A stretch of DNA of 64,000 nucleotides from JBDWFY01 sp965275915 (GTDB lineage Bacteria; Pseudomonadota; Alphaproteobacteria; Rhizobiales; Stappiaceae). The stretch is taken from contig CBDHYI010000006.1 in NCBI GenBank assembly GCA_965275915.1, positions 434,001-498,000 on the forward strand, written 5' to 3'. The position numbers and the translations under genes were made by a program. The number at the start of each line of letters is the position of its first letter. The stretch's first letter is position 1. The notes beneath the pieces were generated by a model. It worked only from the letters and a program-made list of their open reading frames with translations. It was not told the DNA's origin and searched no databases. Of this stretch, positions 34,780 to 42,966 are shown piece after piece.

Positions 34780-35985
34780 TCACACGCTTTCAATCAGGCA
34801 GGCTATCCCCTGCCCCACACCGACGCACATTGCGGCAAGCGCTCGCTTGTGACCTTGGCTTTGCAGTTCAACAGCGGCGCTTCCGACAATTCGGGCACCG
34901 CTGGCTCCCAGAGGATGACCAAGCGCAATCGCGCCGCCATTGGGATTCACATGATCAGCATTGTCCGGAAGACCCAAATTGCGCAGCACGGCCAGCGCCT
35001 GAGAAGCGAAGGCCTCGTTCAGTTCAAGAATATCAATATCGCAAATGCGAAGTTTCTGGTGCATCAGGAGCTTTTCTGTTGCGGGAACCGGGCCAATACC
35101 CATGAGTCTGGGTTCAACTCCGGCTGCGGCGCCGGAGACGATGCGCGCAAGCGGGTTGAGACCATATCGGGATACAGCGCTCTCCGAAGCCAGCAACAAG
35201 GCAGCGGATCCGTCATTGACACCCGAAGCGTTTCCGGCAGTTACCGAACCGTCTTTGCGGAATGGCGTTGGCAGTTTTGAAAGGCTCTCCTCGGTGGTTC
35301 CCGCACGTGGATGTTCATCATCTTTGAAGGAAATCGGATCGCCTTTGCGCTGAGGTACGGATACGGCGACAATTTCCCTTGCAAATCGGCCGGTTTCCTG
35401 CGCGGCACCGGCCCGAGCCTGGCTTCTTGCGGCAAACGCGTCCTGGTCTTTACGGGAAATGGAAAAGTCCGCGGCCACGTTTTCGGCTGTCTCAGGCATT
35501 GAATCGATGCCGTATTGCGTCTCAATCAGCGGATTAACGAAGCGCCAGCCTATGGTCGTGTCGTAAATCTCCGCTTTGCGGGAAAAGGCCGTTTCCGCCT
35601 TGGGCATAACCAGTGGTGCGCGCGACATGCTCTCAACACCGCCGGAAACGATCAGTTCCGCATCGCCTGACTGAATGGCTCTGGCGCCTGTCAGCACCGC
35701 GTCCATTCCCGACCCGCAGAGTCGATTGATCGTCGTGCCTGGCACGGATTGGGGTAAACCGGCGATCAGAGAACTCAGGCGCGCGACATTTCTGTTGTCT
35801 TCACCTGCCTGATTGGCGCATCCGTATATGAGGTCATCGACGGCACCCCAGTCCACGGAGGCATTTCTGGCCATCAGCGCCTTGATGGGCACCGCTGCCA
35901 GGTTGTCGGTTCGAATGGATGACAGGCTGCCGCCATAACGGCCTATTGGTGTGCGGATAAAGTCGCAAATGAAAGCCTGCTGCAT
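34780..35985 (-). CDS. pcaF: 3-Oxoadipyl-CoA thiolase
   Basis: Thiolase of 401 residues that cleaves 3-oxoadipyl-CoA to succinyl-CoA and acetyl-CoA. The N-terminus QAFICDFIRTPIGRYGGSLS is characteristic of PcaF/PaaJ. The acyl-accepting Cys is in INRLCGSGMDAV (about residue 90). The C-terminal motifs are NPNGGAIALGHPLGASGARI and the final catalytic Cys in AAMCVGVGQGIA. Neighbouring pcaD and pcaB favour the beta-ketoadipate rather than the phenylacetate pathway. An AGGAG lies about ten bases upstream of the ATG. Confidence 0.92.
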   Translation of the reverse strand: MQQAFICDFIRTPIGRYGGSLSSIRTDNLAAVPIKALMARNASVDWGAVDDLIYGCANQAGEDNRNVARLSSLIAGLPQSVPGTTINRLCGSGMDAVLTGARAIQSGDAELIVSGGVESMSRAPLVMPKAETAFSRKAEIYDTTIGWRFVNPLIETQYGIDSMPETAENVAADFSISRKDQDAFAARSQARAGAAQETGRFAREIVAVSVPQRKGDPISFKDDEHPRAGTTEESLSKLPTPFRKDGSVTAGNASGVNDGSAALLLASESAVSRYGLNPLARIVSGAAAGVEPRLMGIGPVPATEKLLMHQKLRICDIDILELNEAFASQALAVLRNLGLPDNADHVNPNGGAIALGHPLGASGARIVGSAAVELQSQGHKRALAAMCVGVGQGIACLIESV

Positions 35986-36033
35986 GAAGCATTTAACTCC
36001 TGTGAAAGCGTGCGGCGGGAGACAACAACCCAG

Positions 36034-36828
36034 TTAATCCAGATTGTGCTTTGCCACAAAGGCTTTAACCAGCGCCGCGAACTGCTCCGGTTTCTCAACA
36101 CACGGCAAATGCCCGGCACCGTCAATGACTTCAAACTGGCTGCCGGGGATTATGTCGGCCATCGCCTTTACCAGCGAGACCGGAGTCGCGCCATCTTCCG
36201 ATCCGACGACACAAAGCACCGGCAAGTCGAGTCTTCGGGCCGCTTCTGTGAAATCGGTCGCCATGATAGCCTGACAGGTGCCGAGATATCCTTCAATGGG
36301 CGTTCTCACCAGCATGTGGCGCCAAAGTGTAACATCAATCGGTCTGCTTTCTCTGAGGTCCTGGGAAAACCAGCGTTCCAGAATACCGTTGGCGGCGCCC
36401 TCAAGTCCCGCTTCCCGAATGGCCGCGATCCTGGCGGACCACATCTCATCGGTTCCGATTTTTGGTGCTGTATCGGACAAAACAAGTGCCTGAACAAGAT
36501 CCGGACGCCGTGCGGCGAGGCCCTGGCCGATCAGGCCGCCGACGGACAGTCCGACAACAATCGTATTTTTGATGTCAAGATGGTCCAGCAATCCCGTCAG
36601 GTCCCCGATATGCTGATCCATTGTATATGGCGCTTCAGGAGCGGAAGACAGACCGTGACCGCGTTTGTCGTAGAAGATCAGCCGATAGTCGTTCGACAGA
36701 TGCTCTGCAACGCCTTGCCAGATGCGGTAATCCGTTCCCAGTGAATTTGAGAAAACAAGGCATGGCCCTTCGCCATAGCCCTGATCGGAATAATTAAGAA
36801 CAACACCGTTGACCGAAACCGGGCGCAT
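36034..36828 (-). CDS. pcaD: 3-Oxoadipate enol-lactonase
   Basis: Alpha/beta hydrolase of 264 residues that opens 3-oxoadipate enol-lactone. The N-terminus is VNGVVLNYSDQG, the oxyanion segment is FSNSLGTDYRIW, the nucleophile elbow is VVGLSVGGLIGQGLAARRPD (Ser near residue 91) and the His is in DGAGHLPCVEKPE. ATG 36828 is chosen because GGGAGG lies seven bases before it; an ORF start at 36876 would add 16 poorly supported residues. It is first in the operon pcaD-pcaF-pcaB-GAF. pcaGH, pcaC, pcaIJ and a pca regulator are not in the window. Confidence 0.9.
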   Translation of the reverse strand: MRPVSVNGVVLNYSDQGYGEGPCLVFSNSLGTDYRIWQGVAEHLSNDYRLIFYDKRGHGLSSAPEAPYTMDQHIGDLTGLLDHLDIKNTIVVGLSVGGLIGQGLAARRPDLVQALVLSDTAPKIGTDEMWSARIAAIREAGLEGAANGILERWFSQDLRESRPIDVTLWRHMLVRTPIEGYLGTCQAIMATDFTEAARRLDLPVLCVVGSEDGATPVSLVKAMADIIPGSQFEVIDGAGHLPCVEKPEQFAALVKAFVAKHNLD

Positions 36829-37047
36829 TTGCCAGCCTCCCTGCATTGATTTTATATGCCCGTCTTTGACAGACACCAGCGACTATCTCTAACAAATTCA
36901 TTCAAATTCCAAAACGGGCAAAAAGCCTCACGAAAGGGGATGACAGGAAGGCCAGTCCCGCACCGGAAATGTGAACAGGATGGATTGTCGCCACGAATCT
37001 GAGATATAAGTGCCAGACACTTAGATGGTCATGCCTCAGGAGAGCAG

Positions 37048-37959
37048 ATGCGGATCATGAAGACTTTGTACCGTTTCATCCTGACAGCTTTGACGATTTT
37101 AATGGCGCTGCCCATCTCGGCAGAGGCTTATCAGCTTTCGTCTCACAAAGATCGACTCTTCCGGTATCCCCAGATCCTGGACAGCAAGCTCAATGGCGAC
37201 TTTCTGCATGTTGATTACAACAAGCAGAGAGATCTCAGGGATCGCGACCAGGTCGATGAGCGCCGGGTGTTCGGGGAGTATGTCTCCACCTATCCGCGGC
37301 GCACCCAGAAGGACTTGTCTTTTGAGCAGGACGGACACGCATTTCGCTATATCCGGGTCGGAAAAGCCAACGCCAACGTCCGGTCCATTGTGATTTTTAT
37401 CCACGGCCGCAACGGCAGTCGGCATCTTGGTGCCAACGACTTCAGTTTTGGCGGCAATTTCAACCGCATCAAAAATCTGATGGCTCGGAACATGGGCCTT
37501 TATATTTCGACGGATTTTTCCGACTTCAAGGAACGCGGAAAAAATGATGTGAAGGCGTTGATAAAGGCCTATCGGCAGCAAATGCCGCGCGCCTCGATCT
37601 TCGTTGCCTGCGGGTCCATGGGCGGAGCCATCTGCTGGCGGTTGGCGCGTGACCCTGAGGTTTCCGGCATGCTGGGCGGTCTCATTTTGATGGGAGCTCC
37701 GACGGATCCGGCGTTTGCGAACTCCGCCATCGTAAGAGACCCGGGCCGCCATATCCCGCTCTATTTCGGCTATGGAAGTCTTGACAAAGTCTATGACTGG
37801 AAAAAACAGTTCCTGTTTTTCGACAGGATCCGAAAGAGATCCCCCCGTTATCCTGCAAAGTTCGTTCTCTTTGAAACGGGAACTCACGGAACGCCGATCC
37901 GAATGACCGACTGGCGGGAAACCATCAATTGGATGCTGACCTACAAGGCGGGGTTGTGA
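37048..37959 (+). CDS. Secreted alpha/beta hydrolase (esterase-like)
   Basis: Protein of 303 residues with a Sec signal peptide (FILTALTILMALPISAEAY, residues 9-27). The hydrolase core includes VIFIHGRNGSRHLGANDFSF (oxyanion region, about 115-134), the nucleophile elbow ACGSMGGAICW and later Asp and His candidates in YGSLDKVYDW and ETGTHGTP. It resembles phospholipase/carboxylesterase-type folds, but I cannot place it in a characterised family. The ATG has GGAG five bases upstream. It is a single gene after the divergent pca operon. Confidence 0.75.
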   Translation: MRIMKTLYRFILTALTILMALPISAEAYQLSSHKDRLFRYPQILDSKLNGDFLHVDYNKQRDLRDRDQVDERRVFGEYVSTYPRRTQKDLSFEQDGHAFRYIRVGKANANVRSIVIFIHGRNGSRHLGANDFSFGGNFNRIKNLMARNMGLYISTDFSDFKERGKNDVKALIKAYRQQMPRASIFVACGSMGGAICWRLARDPEVSGMLGGLILMGAPTDPAFANSAIVRDPGRHIPLYFGYGSLDKVYDWKKQFLFFDRIRKRSPRYPAKFVLFETGTHGTPIRMTDWRETINWMLTYKAGL

Positions 37960-37968
37960 AGCTGCACC

Positions 37969-38018
37969 GACGCCCAGGCGCTACCATCCGGGTCCTGAAG
38001 ATCGGGCGTCTGTTTTCG
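37969..38018 (+). terminator. Possible terminator after the secreted hydrolase
   Basis: Inverted repeat GACGCCC/GGGCGTC (37969-37975 and 38004-38010) with a long 28-base loop, followed by TGTTTTCG. The long loop makes it a weak candidate. It could also serve the convergent gene ending at 38030. Confidence 0.3.
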
Positions 38019-38029
38019 CCTCCCGGTCG

Positions 38030-38836
38030 CTACCACAATTGCCTGTAATTCAATTTGATCGACCCTTCGTGCATCTCTGAAACAGGCAGATAATCGCTTT
38101 CATCCGTGCGACTGAACCCGGTAATACGCAATTGCCGGCATGTCTGCGCGGTTGCCGGATTGCCCAGAACAATTTCGATGGCATCTTGAATACGGGATAA
38201 TTCCGTGCTGCTGCGACCGCCTGCTGTGATGAATGGCAGCCCCGGCATTTTCGGTGTTGCCCCTATGGGCTTCAACAAATCCGTGAGTTCGGGGAGAAGC
38301 GATTGGGCATATTGCCAGCAAACCGCATCGATACAGGCCGCGTCGACCTGACCGCTTGCAACAAATTCGATTGAACGCCGATGACTTCCCGACTCCATAA
38401 CGGAGGAAAAATATGACTGTCCGCGTGCAAGGGGCCCGATGACGGCGCAAAAGGCCGAATGGCCCGACAGAGATCCCCTGTCGTTGAATGCCGCCCGCCG
38501 TCCGGCGAGGCAAGCGAGTGTCTGAATGTTGCTGTCCTTTCGGACAACGAGAAAACTGCTATAGTCCGGCCCCTCACATCCGGTGGCATCGTAGTGCGGG
38601 GTGCCCACCACTTTTACCGCGCCTCTTAGGCACGATGTCAGTGGAGAGCCACAGGTTTGCGACAAAAGAAGGTCGTCACTCTGCCACTGCGACAAAAGGG
38701 AAAGCCTTCTATCCAGTTTGATCGGCGCGGCAAAGCCCTGTTCTTGCAGTGCGTCTTTCAGAAAGGTCCAGAACGCATCGGTTGCCGACTGGAGTTCGGG
38801 CCAGTCATACATCGGCAAAGAAGCCAGCAACGTCAT
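38030..38836 (-). CDS. PhnD-like phosphate/phosphonate-type binding protein without signal peptide
   Basis: Protein of 268 residues in the PhnD/SsuA/transferrin-like periplasmic-binding superfamily. The segments LASLPMYDWPELQSATDAFW, SFLVVRKDSNIQTLACLAGR and IEFVASGQVDAACIDAVCWQ match the usual strand-helix layout. It begins directly with the mature-type sequence MTLLASLPMYDW, so no signal peptide is seen and no permease or ATPase gene is adjacent. It may be a cytoplasmic binding or sensory protein, or an orphan whose leader is lost. The ATG has an AGGACGGTGCAGG purine-rich leader. Confidence 0.7.
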   Translation of the reverse strand: MTLLASLPMYDWPELQSATDAFWTFLKDALQEQGFAAPIKLDRRLSLLSQWQSDDLLLSQTCGSPLTSCLRGAVKVVGTPHYDATGCEGPDYSSFLVVRKDSNIQTLACLAGRRAAFNDRGSLSGHSAFCAVIGPLARGQSYFSSVMESGSHRRSIEFVASGQVDAACIDAVCWQYAQSLLPELTDLLKPIGATPKMPGLPFITAGGRSSTELSRIQDAIEIVLGNPATAQTCRQLRITGFSRTDESDYLPVSEMHEGSIKLNYRQLW

Positions 38837-39115
38837 CCTGCACCGTCCTTTCGCCGCTCTGATCCGTTTTCAACCTGGAAGATTTAGTGCCGGTTTGATT
38901 ATTGTTCCAGACGATATCGTTCCGGGGGACCGATTGTGATTGCAAGATGCCCTTTTCCGTATCCGCATGTTGCGTAATTGTCGCATAGTTTAAATGGGTC
39001 ATCTCCTGTTCTTTGGGTCAGCGTCTGCGGAAACACGAAAGGAGCGGATATATGTCTTTGTGCTCCGGCCTGTAAATCTGACCGGATTCTATCCTGATGC
39101 TTGGGGAGTTTTTCA

Positions 39116-39763
39116 TTGCTGACAGTCTATGGCCGCCGTTCTTCTTTCAATGTTCAGAAAGTTCTCTGGTTTCTGCATGAGATCGATCGGGAGTTTTGTC
39201 ATATCGAACTGGGCGGGGATTTTGGTGGTCTTGATACAGACGGGTACCGGCGAATGAACCCGCACGGCAAAGTGCCGTTCATTGATGATTGTGGGACATA
39301 TGTCTGGGAATCGCACGCTGTCCTGCGCTACCTGGCAGCGGCTTACGGTGCCGGCCGGTTTTGGAATGAAACTCCTGCAGACCGCGCGCCGGTCGACCAA
39401 TGGATGGACTGGTCGCAGACGGCTTTACAGCCGGCTTTTCTGACCGGTGTGTTCTGGGGGTTCTATCGGACGCCGGAGCCGCAGCGGAATACGGAAGCGG
39501 TCAACCGGCGGATTCTGGAATGCGCAGGCTATTTCAGATTGCTCGATGCTCAACTTGAAGGACAGAACTTCTTACTTGGCGATACGCTCTCGCTGGCCGA
39601 TATCCCGATTGGAACGCATCTCTATCGCTATTTCAGCCTTGATATTGACCGGCCGCGTGTTGCGAATGTCGAAAAATGGTACCGGAGGCTGAGAGAACGT
39701 CCGGGATTTGCGAAGCATGTCATGGTGCCTTTTGAGGAGCTTTATGGCCGCCTTGAGTTCTGA
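39116..39763 (+). CDS. Glutathione S-transferase
   Basis: Cytosolic GST of 215 residues. The thioredoxin-like N-terminal domain starts LTVYGRRSSFNVQKVLWFL, with Ser in the usual catalytic area, and has the cis-Pro segment HGKVPFIDD and the Glu-Ser glutathione contact WESHAVLRYLA. The C-terminal helical domain carries the N-capping motif TLSLADIPIG. The start TTG 39116 is preferred over TTG 39101, because GGGGAG sits seven bases before it. The gene converges on cydX. The substrate is unknown. Confidence 0.85.
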   Translation: MLTVYGRRSSFNVQKVLWFLHEIDREFCHIELGGDFGGLDTDGYRRMNPHGKVPFIDDCGTYVWESHAVLRYLAAAYGAGRFWNETPADRAPVDQWMDWSQTALQPAFLTGVFWGFYRTPEPQRNTEAVNRRILECAGYFRLLDAQLEGQNFLLGDTLSLADIPIGTHLYRYFSLDIDRPRVANVEKWYRRLRERPGFAKHVMVPFEELYGRLEF

Positions 39764-39788
39764 AATCTGGAGCGAAGCCAGATTTGCT

Positions 39789-39932
39789 CTAGCGATCGTC
39801 TTCAGGAACCCAGGGCGTTTGCCGAAGTCTGTCATCATCTTCGCGCATTTCAAGCCACATCGCGTTAAGAATGGCCAGGCAGCACGCCAGGGGCAATCCC
39901 AAAATCCAGGCAAAATACCACACAGTTTTCAC
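39789..39932 (-). CDS. cydX: Cytochrome bd oxidase small subunit CydX
   Basis: A 47-codon gene found by reading the minus strand after cydB. It starts with GTG at 39932, 30 bases after the cydB stop, and ends with TAG at 39789. The N-terminal segment VWYFAWILGLPLACCLAILN forms one transmembrane helix, followed by AMWLEMREDDD. This closely matches E. coli CydX, which also has WYFAWILG at its start and a short acidic tail. CydX stabilises the heme site of the CydAB complex. The purine run GATCGGAG directly precedes the GTG. The fit of sequence, size and position makes the call strong. Confidence 0.9.
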   Translation of the reverse strand: MKTVWYFAWILGLPLACCLAILNAMWLEMREDDDRLRQTPWVPEDDR

Positions 39933-39962
39933 TCCGATCTCAGCCCAAGAAAATGCCGTTTT

Positions 39963-41114
39963 TCAATAGGCCGTGTCTTTCGTTTCCTCGATGGTTTTTT
40001 CGTCGATTTTGCCCCAGAGCACCCGGTAAACCCAGGCGGTATAGATCAGGACAATCGGCAGAAAAATAACAACCGCCACCAGCATATTGAACAAAGTGGC
40101 GTGACTGGAGGACGTATCCCAAACCGTCATGCTGGATCTTGGATCGATCGAGCTTGGCAGAATGAAGGGAAACATTGACACGCCGACGGTGGATATGATT
40201 CCGATGACGCTGATTTTCGACGACAGAAACGTAACAATCTCGGCTCCTGAGCGCAGGCCGAAGAAAGCTCCAAGCGCACCCAGAAATCCCATAACGGGGC
40301 AAATCAAAAGAAAGGGATAACTGCCGTAATTGGCAAACCAGCTTCCGCCCTCAGCGACCTCTTTGTTGAGGGGATTGGCCTGCATCTCCGGATCAATCAC
40401 CGATGTGATCTGATACCCGTCTATAAACAGATTGAGGAGCAGTCCGTTCAGGGCGAAAAGCACGATCACCGCCAGTGCTCCGAGCGAGCCGTAAAGGCGT
40501 CCGCGCTCAGCGACAATGCCGCCGGCTTTAAGCCCAAGCCACGCGCCGCCATGCATGACAAGCATCGCAACGGACAACAGGCCGCAAAGCAACGCGTAAG
40601 GGTTAAGGAGGCCGAACAGCGTTCCCTCGTAATAAATCCGCAGATCGTCGTCAAAACGGAACGGGACCCCCTGTAGTACGTTACCCACGGCCACTCCGAA
40701 TATGAGAGCCGGCACGAACCCGCCGATGAAGAGACACATATCCCAGTTCCGGCGCCAGCGCGGATCGGGGCGTTTGGAGCGGTATTTGAACGAAACGGGC
40801 CGCAGGATCAGGGCGGCAAGGGCCAGAAACATCGCCAGGTAAAATCCCGAGAAACTGACGGCATAAAGCGCCGGCCAGGCGGCGAAGATGGCCCCGCCTC
40901 CGAGGATCAGCCAAACCTGGTTGCCTTCCCAGGTCGCGCCGATCGTATTGATCGCAACGCGCCTCTCGACATCCGTTTTGGCAACGAAGGGCAAGAGAGT
41001 TGCGACACCGAGATCGAAACCGTCCGTGATTGCAAATGCGATCAGGAGCACGCCCAGAAGGACCCACCAGATGATTTTGAGCGTCGAGTAATCGAAAAAT
41101 TCATGCAGGATCAT
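39963..41114 (-). CDS. cydB: Cytochrome bd ubiquinol oxidase subunit II
   Basis: Membrane subunit of the bd-type terminal oxidase, 383 residues with about nine hydrophobic helices. The segments IIWWVLLGVLLIAFAITDGF and GATWEGNQVWLILGGGAIFA (about 57-76) are characteristic of CydB. The C-terminus ends with a helix near VVIFLPIVLIYTAWVYRVLW. It forms a heterodimer with CydA. It starts five bases after cydA and is followed by cydX. Confidence 0.95.
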   Translation of the reverse strand: MILHEFFDYSTLKIIWWVLLGVLLIAFAITDGFDLGVATLLPFVAKTDVERRVAINTIGATWEGNQVWLILGGGAIFAAWPALYAVSFSGFYLAMFLALAALILRPVSFKYRSKRPDPRWRRNWDMCLFIGGFVPALIFGVAVGNVLQGVPFRFDDDLRIYYEGTLFGLLNPYALLCGLLSVAMLVMHGGAWLGLKAGGIVAERGRLYGSLGALAVIVLFALNGLLLNLFIDGYQITSVIDPEMQANPLNKEVAEGGSWFANYGSYPFLLICPVMGFLGALGAFFGLRSGAEIVTFLSSKISVIGIISTVGVSMFPFILPSSIDPRSSMTVWDTSSSHATLFNMLVAVVIFLPIVLIYTAWVYRVLWGKIDEKTIEETKDTAY

Positions 41115-41119
41115 GACAA

Positions 41120-42709
41120 TTACTCCGCTGCGGCCGGAAGAGCGCCGGTGGTTGGCCGGCTGTCATCCGGGACACCGTGCTCGGGTTCCGGGCCTTTTTT
41201 GATGTATTTGATCATGAGGGTGATTTCGACGACGGCGAGTGTTGAATAAAGTGCGATAAAGCCGACAATCGTCAGAAGCACATCGGCAACACTGAGATCC
41301 GACACGGCAACCGCTGTCGGCAACACGCCCTCAATGATCCAGGGCTGTCGGCCATACTCGGCAACGAACCAGCCGCATTCGGCGGCAATCCATGGCAGCG
41401 GAATTGACAGCACCGGCACCCAGAAAAGCCAGCGATGCTTCTGAAGCATGCTGTCGACCCGGCTTGCGGACGAGATAAAGAAGAACACGCCCATCAGCAC
41501 AATCATGAAGAAGCCCACCGCAACCATGATCCTGAAGGCGTAGAAGACCGGAAAGACCATTGGCACGGTATCCCAGGCCGCCTGTTCGATCATCTCCGGC
41601 GTCGCCTGCCGGGGGTCATCGATATAGGGCTTCAGAAGGTAGGCATAACCGAGAACTTTACTGTTTTCTTCAAAGCTTTTCAGGCGTTCCGGAGAAGTAT
41701 CGGTACCACTGCGAATGGCTTGAAGATCGTCATAGGCCTTGATCCCCACCCCGATGCGTGTCTTTGCGCGCTCCACAAGTTCATGGATCCCGGGTATCTC
41801 TTCGGTCAGCGACCGCGTTGCGATCAGCCCCATTACGTAAGGGATCTCCAGCGCGAATTCGTTGCGTCTCTCTTCCTGGTTGGGCCAGGCGATGACGTTG
41901 AAGGCCGCCGGAGCGGGTTCTGTCTCCCACATCGCTTCGATCGCGGCGAGTTTCATCTTCTGATGTTCTGAGGTCGCATAGCCGCTTTCATCCCCAAGAA
42001 CGACGACGGAAAGAGCTGAGGCGAACCCGAAAGCGGATGCAACGGCCAGTGAGCGCCGTGCAAGCGCGATGTGGCGTCCTTTCAAAAGGTACCAGCACGA
42101 GATGCCGAGAACGAAAGTTGCGCCGGTGACATATCCGGCAGACACGGTGTGGACGAATTTTGCCTGCGCGACCGGATTGAAGAACACGTCGAAAAAGCTG
42201 GTGATTTCCATCCGCATCGTTTCGGGATTGAAGCGGGCGCCCTCCGGTGTGGTCATCCAGCCATTGGCAACCAGGATCCAAAGCGCGGAAAGATTGGAGC
42301 CGATGGCGACCATCCAGGTGGCCATGAGATGCTGGACTTTGCTGAGCTTGTCCCAGCCGAAGAAGAACAGCCCGACAAAGGTCGCCTCGAGGAAAAAGGC
42401 CATCAGGCCTTCAATTGCGAGCGGAGCTCCGAAAACATCGCCGACATAATGGGAAAAATAGCTCCAGTTCATGCCGAACTGGAATTCCATTGTCAGGCCG
42501 GTGGCAACGCCAAGCACGAAGTTGATGCCGAAAAGCAGGCCCCAGAATTTGGTCATTTGCCGCCAGATGGGCCGGTTGGTCATCACATAGATGGTTTCCA
42601 TCGTGGCCATAATCACGGAGAGACCGAGTGTCAGCGGCACAAACAGGAAATGATAAAGCGCCGTCATGGCAAACTGAAAGCGCGAGAGATCAACGACATC
42701 AAGATCCAT
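41120..42709 (-). CDS. cydA: Cytochrome bd ubiquinol oxidase subunit I
   Basis: Heme-bearing, quinol-oxidising subunit, 529 residues. The N-terminus DLSRFQFAMTALYHFLFVPL includes the heme b595 His. GVATGLTMEFQFGMNWSYFS and LSVVVLGDESGYATSEHQKM are near identical to E. coli CydA. The Q-loop region (about 240-390) is long, placing it in the L-subfamily with bd-I rather than the cyanide-insensitive CIO branch. ATG 42709 is preferred over 42715, because AGGAG is six bases before it but abuts the other. It gives respiration at low oxygen and resistance to sulfide, cyanide or nitric oxide in other bacteria. Confidence 0.96.
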   Translation of the reverse strand: MDLDVVDLSRFQFAMTALYHFLFVPLTLGLSVIMATMETIYVMTNRPIWRQMTKFWGLLFGINFVLGVATGLTMEFQFGMNWSYFSHYVGDVFGAPLAIEGLMAFFLEATFVGLFFFGWDKLSKVQHLMATWMVAIGSNLSALWILVANGWMTTPEGARFNPETMRMEITSFFDVFFNPVAQAKFVHTVSAGYVTGATFVLGISCWYLLKGRHIALARRSLAVASAFGFASALSVVVLGDESGYATSEHQKMKLAAIEAMWETEPAPAAFNVIAWPNQEERRNEFALEIPYVMGLIATRSLTEEIPGIHELVERAKTRIGVGIKAYDDLQAIRSGTDTSPERLKSFEENSKVLGYAYLLKPYIDDPRQATPEMIEQAAWDTVPMVFPVFYAFRIMVAVGFFMIVLMGVFFFISSASRVDSMLQKHRWLFWVPVLSIPLPWIAAECGWFVAEYGRQPWIIEGVLPTAVAVSDLSVADVLLTIVGFIALYSTLAVVEITLMIKYIKKGPEPEHGVPDDSRPTTGALPAAAE

Positions 42710-42966
42710 AATCATCTCCTGCTGTGCGGGAAGTCAGCAACTGCCCGGGCGGTCATCGGCATAAAGTCATTCCATCCAGACGGGGAACCGATAAGTGGCT
42801 GTGTTCGCAACTGGGCCGCTTGTCGCATTCATTCAGCGTAAACGAACTCTATTCACTGCTACTATACATTGAATCATATAGCTTATTTATAGCATGGATC
42901 CGGAAATTGTGTTGCGGCGAATTGGCTCTGCGTCAGCCTGTCAGGCCGTGAAGGTGACACGGCCGG

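Noticed and set aside
42710..42966. FNR or ArcA-type box in the cydC-cydA gap
   Set aside because: Only a weak CTATA/TATAG repeat (42862-42881) was found. No TTGAT-N4-ATCAA site is present, so no oxygen-responsive site is claimed, although cydA probably has its own promoter here.
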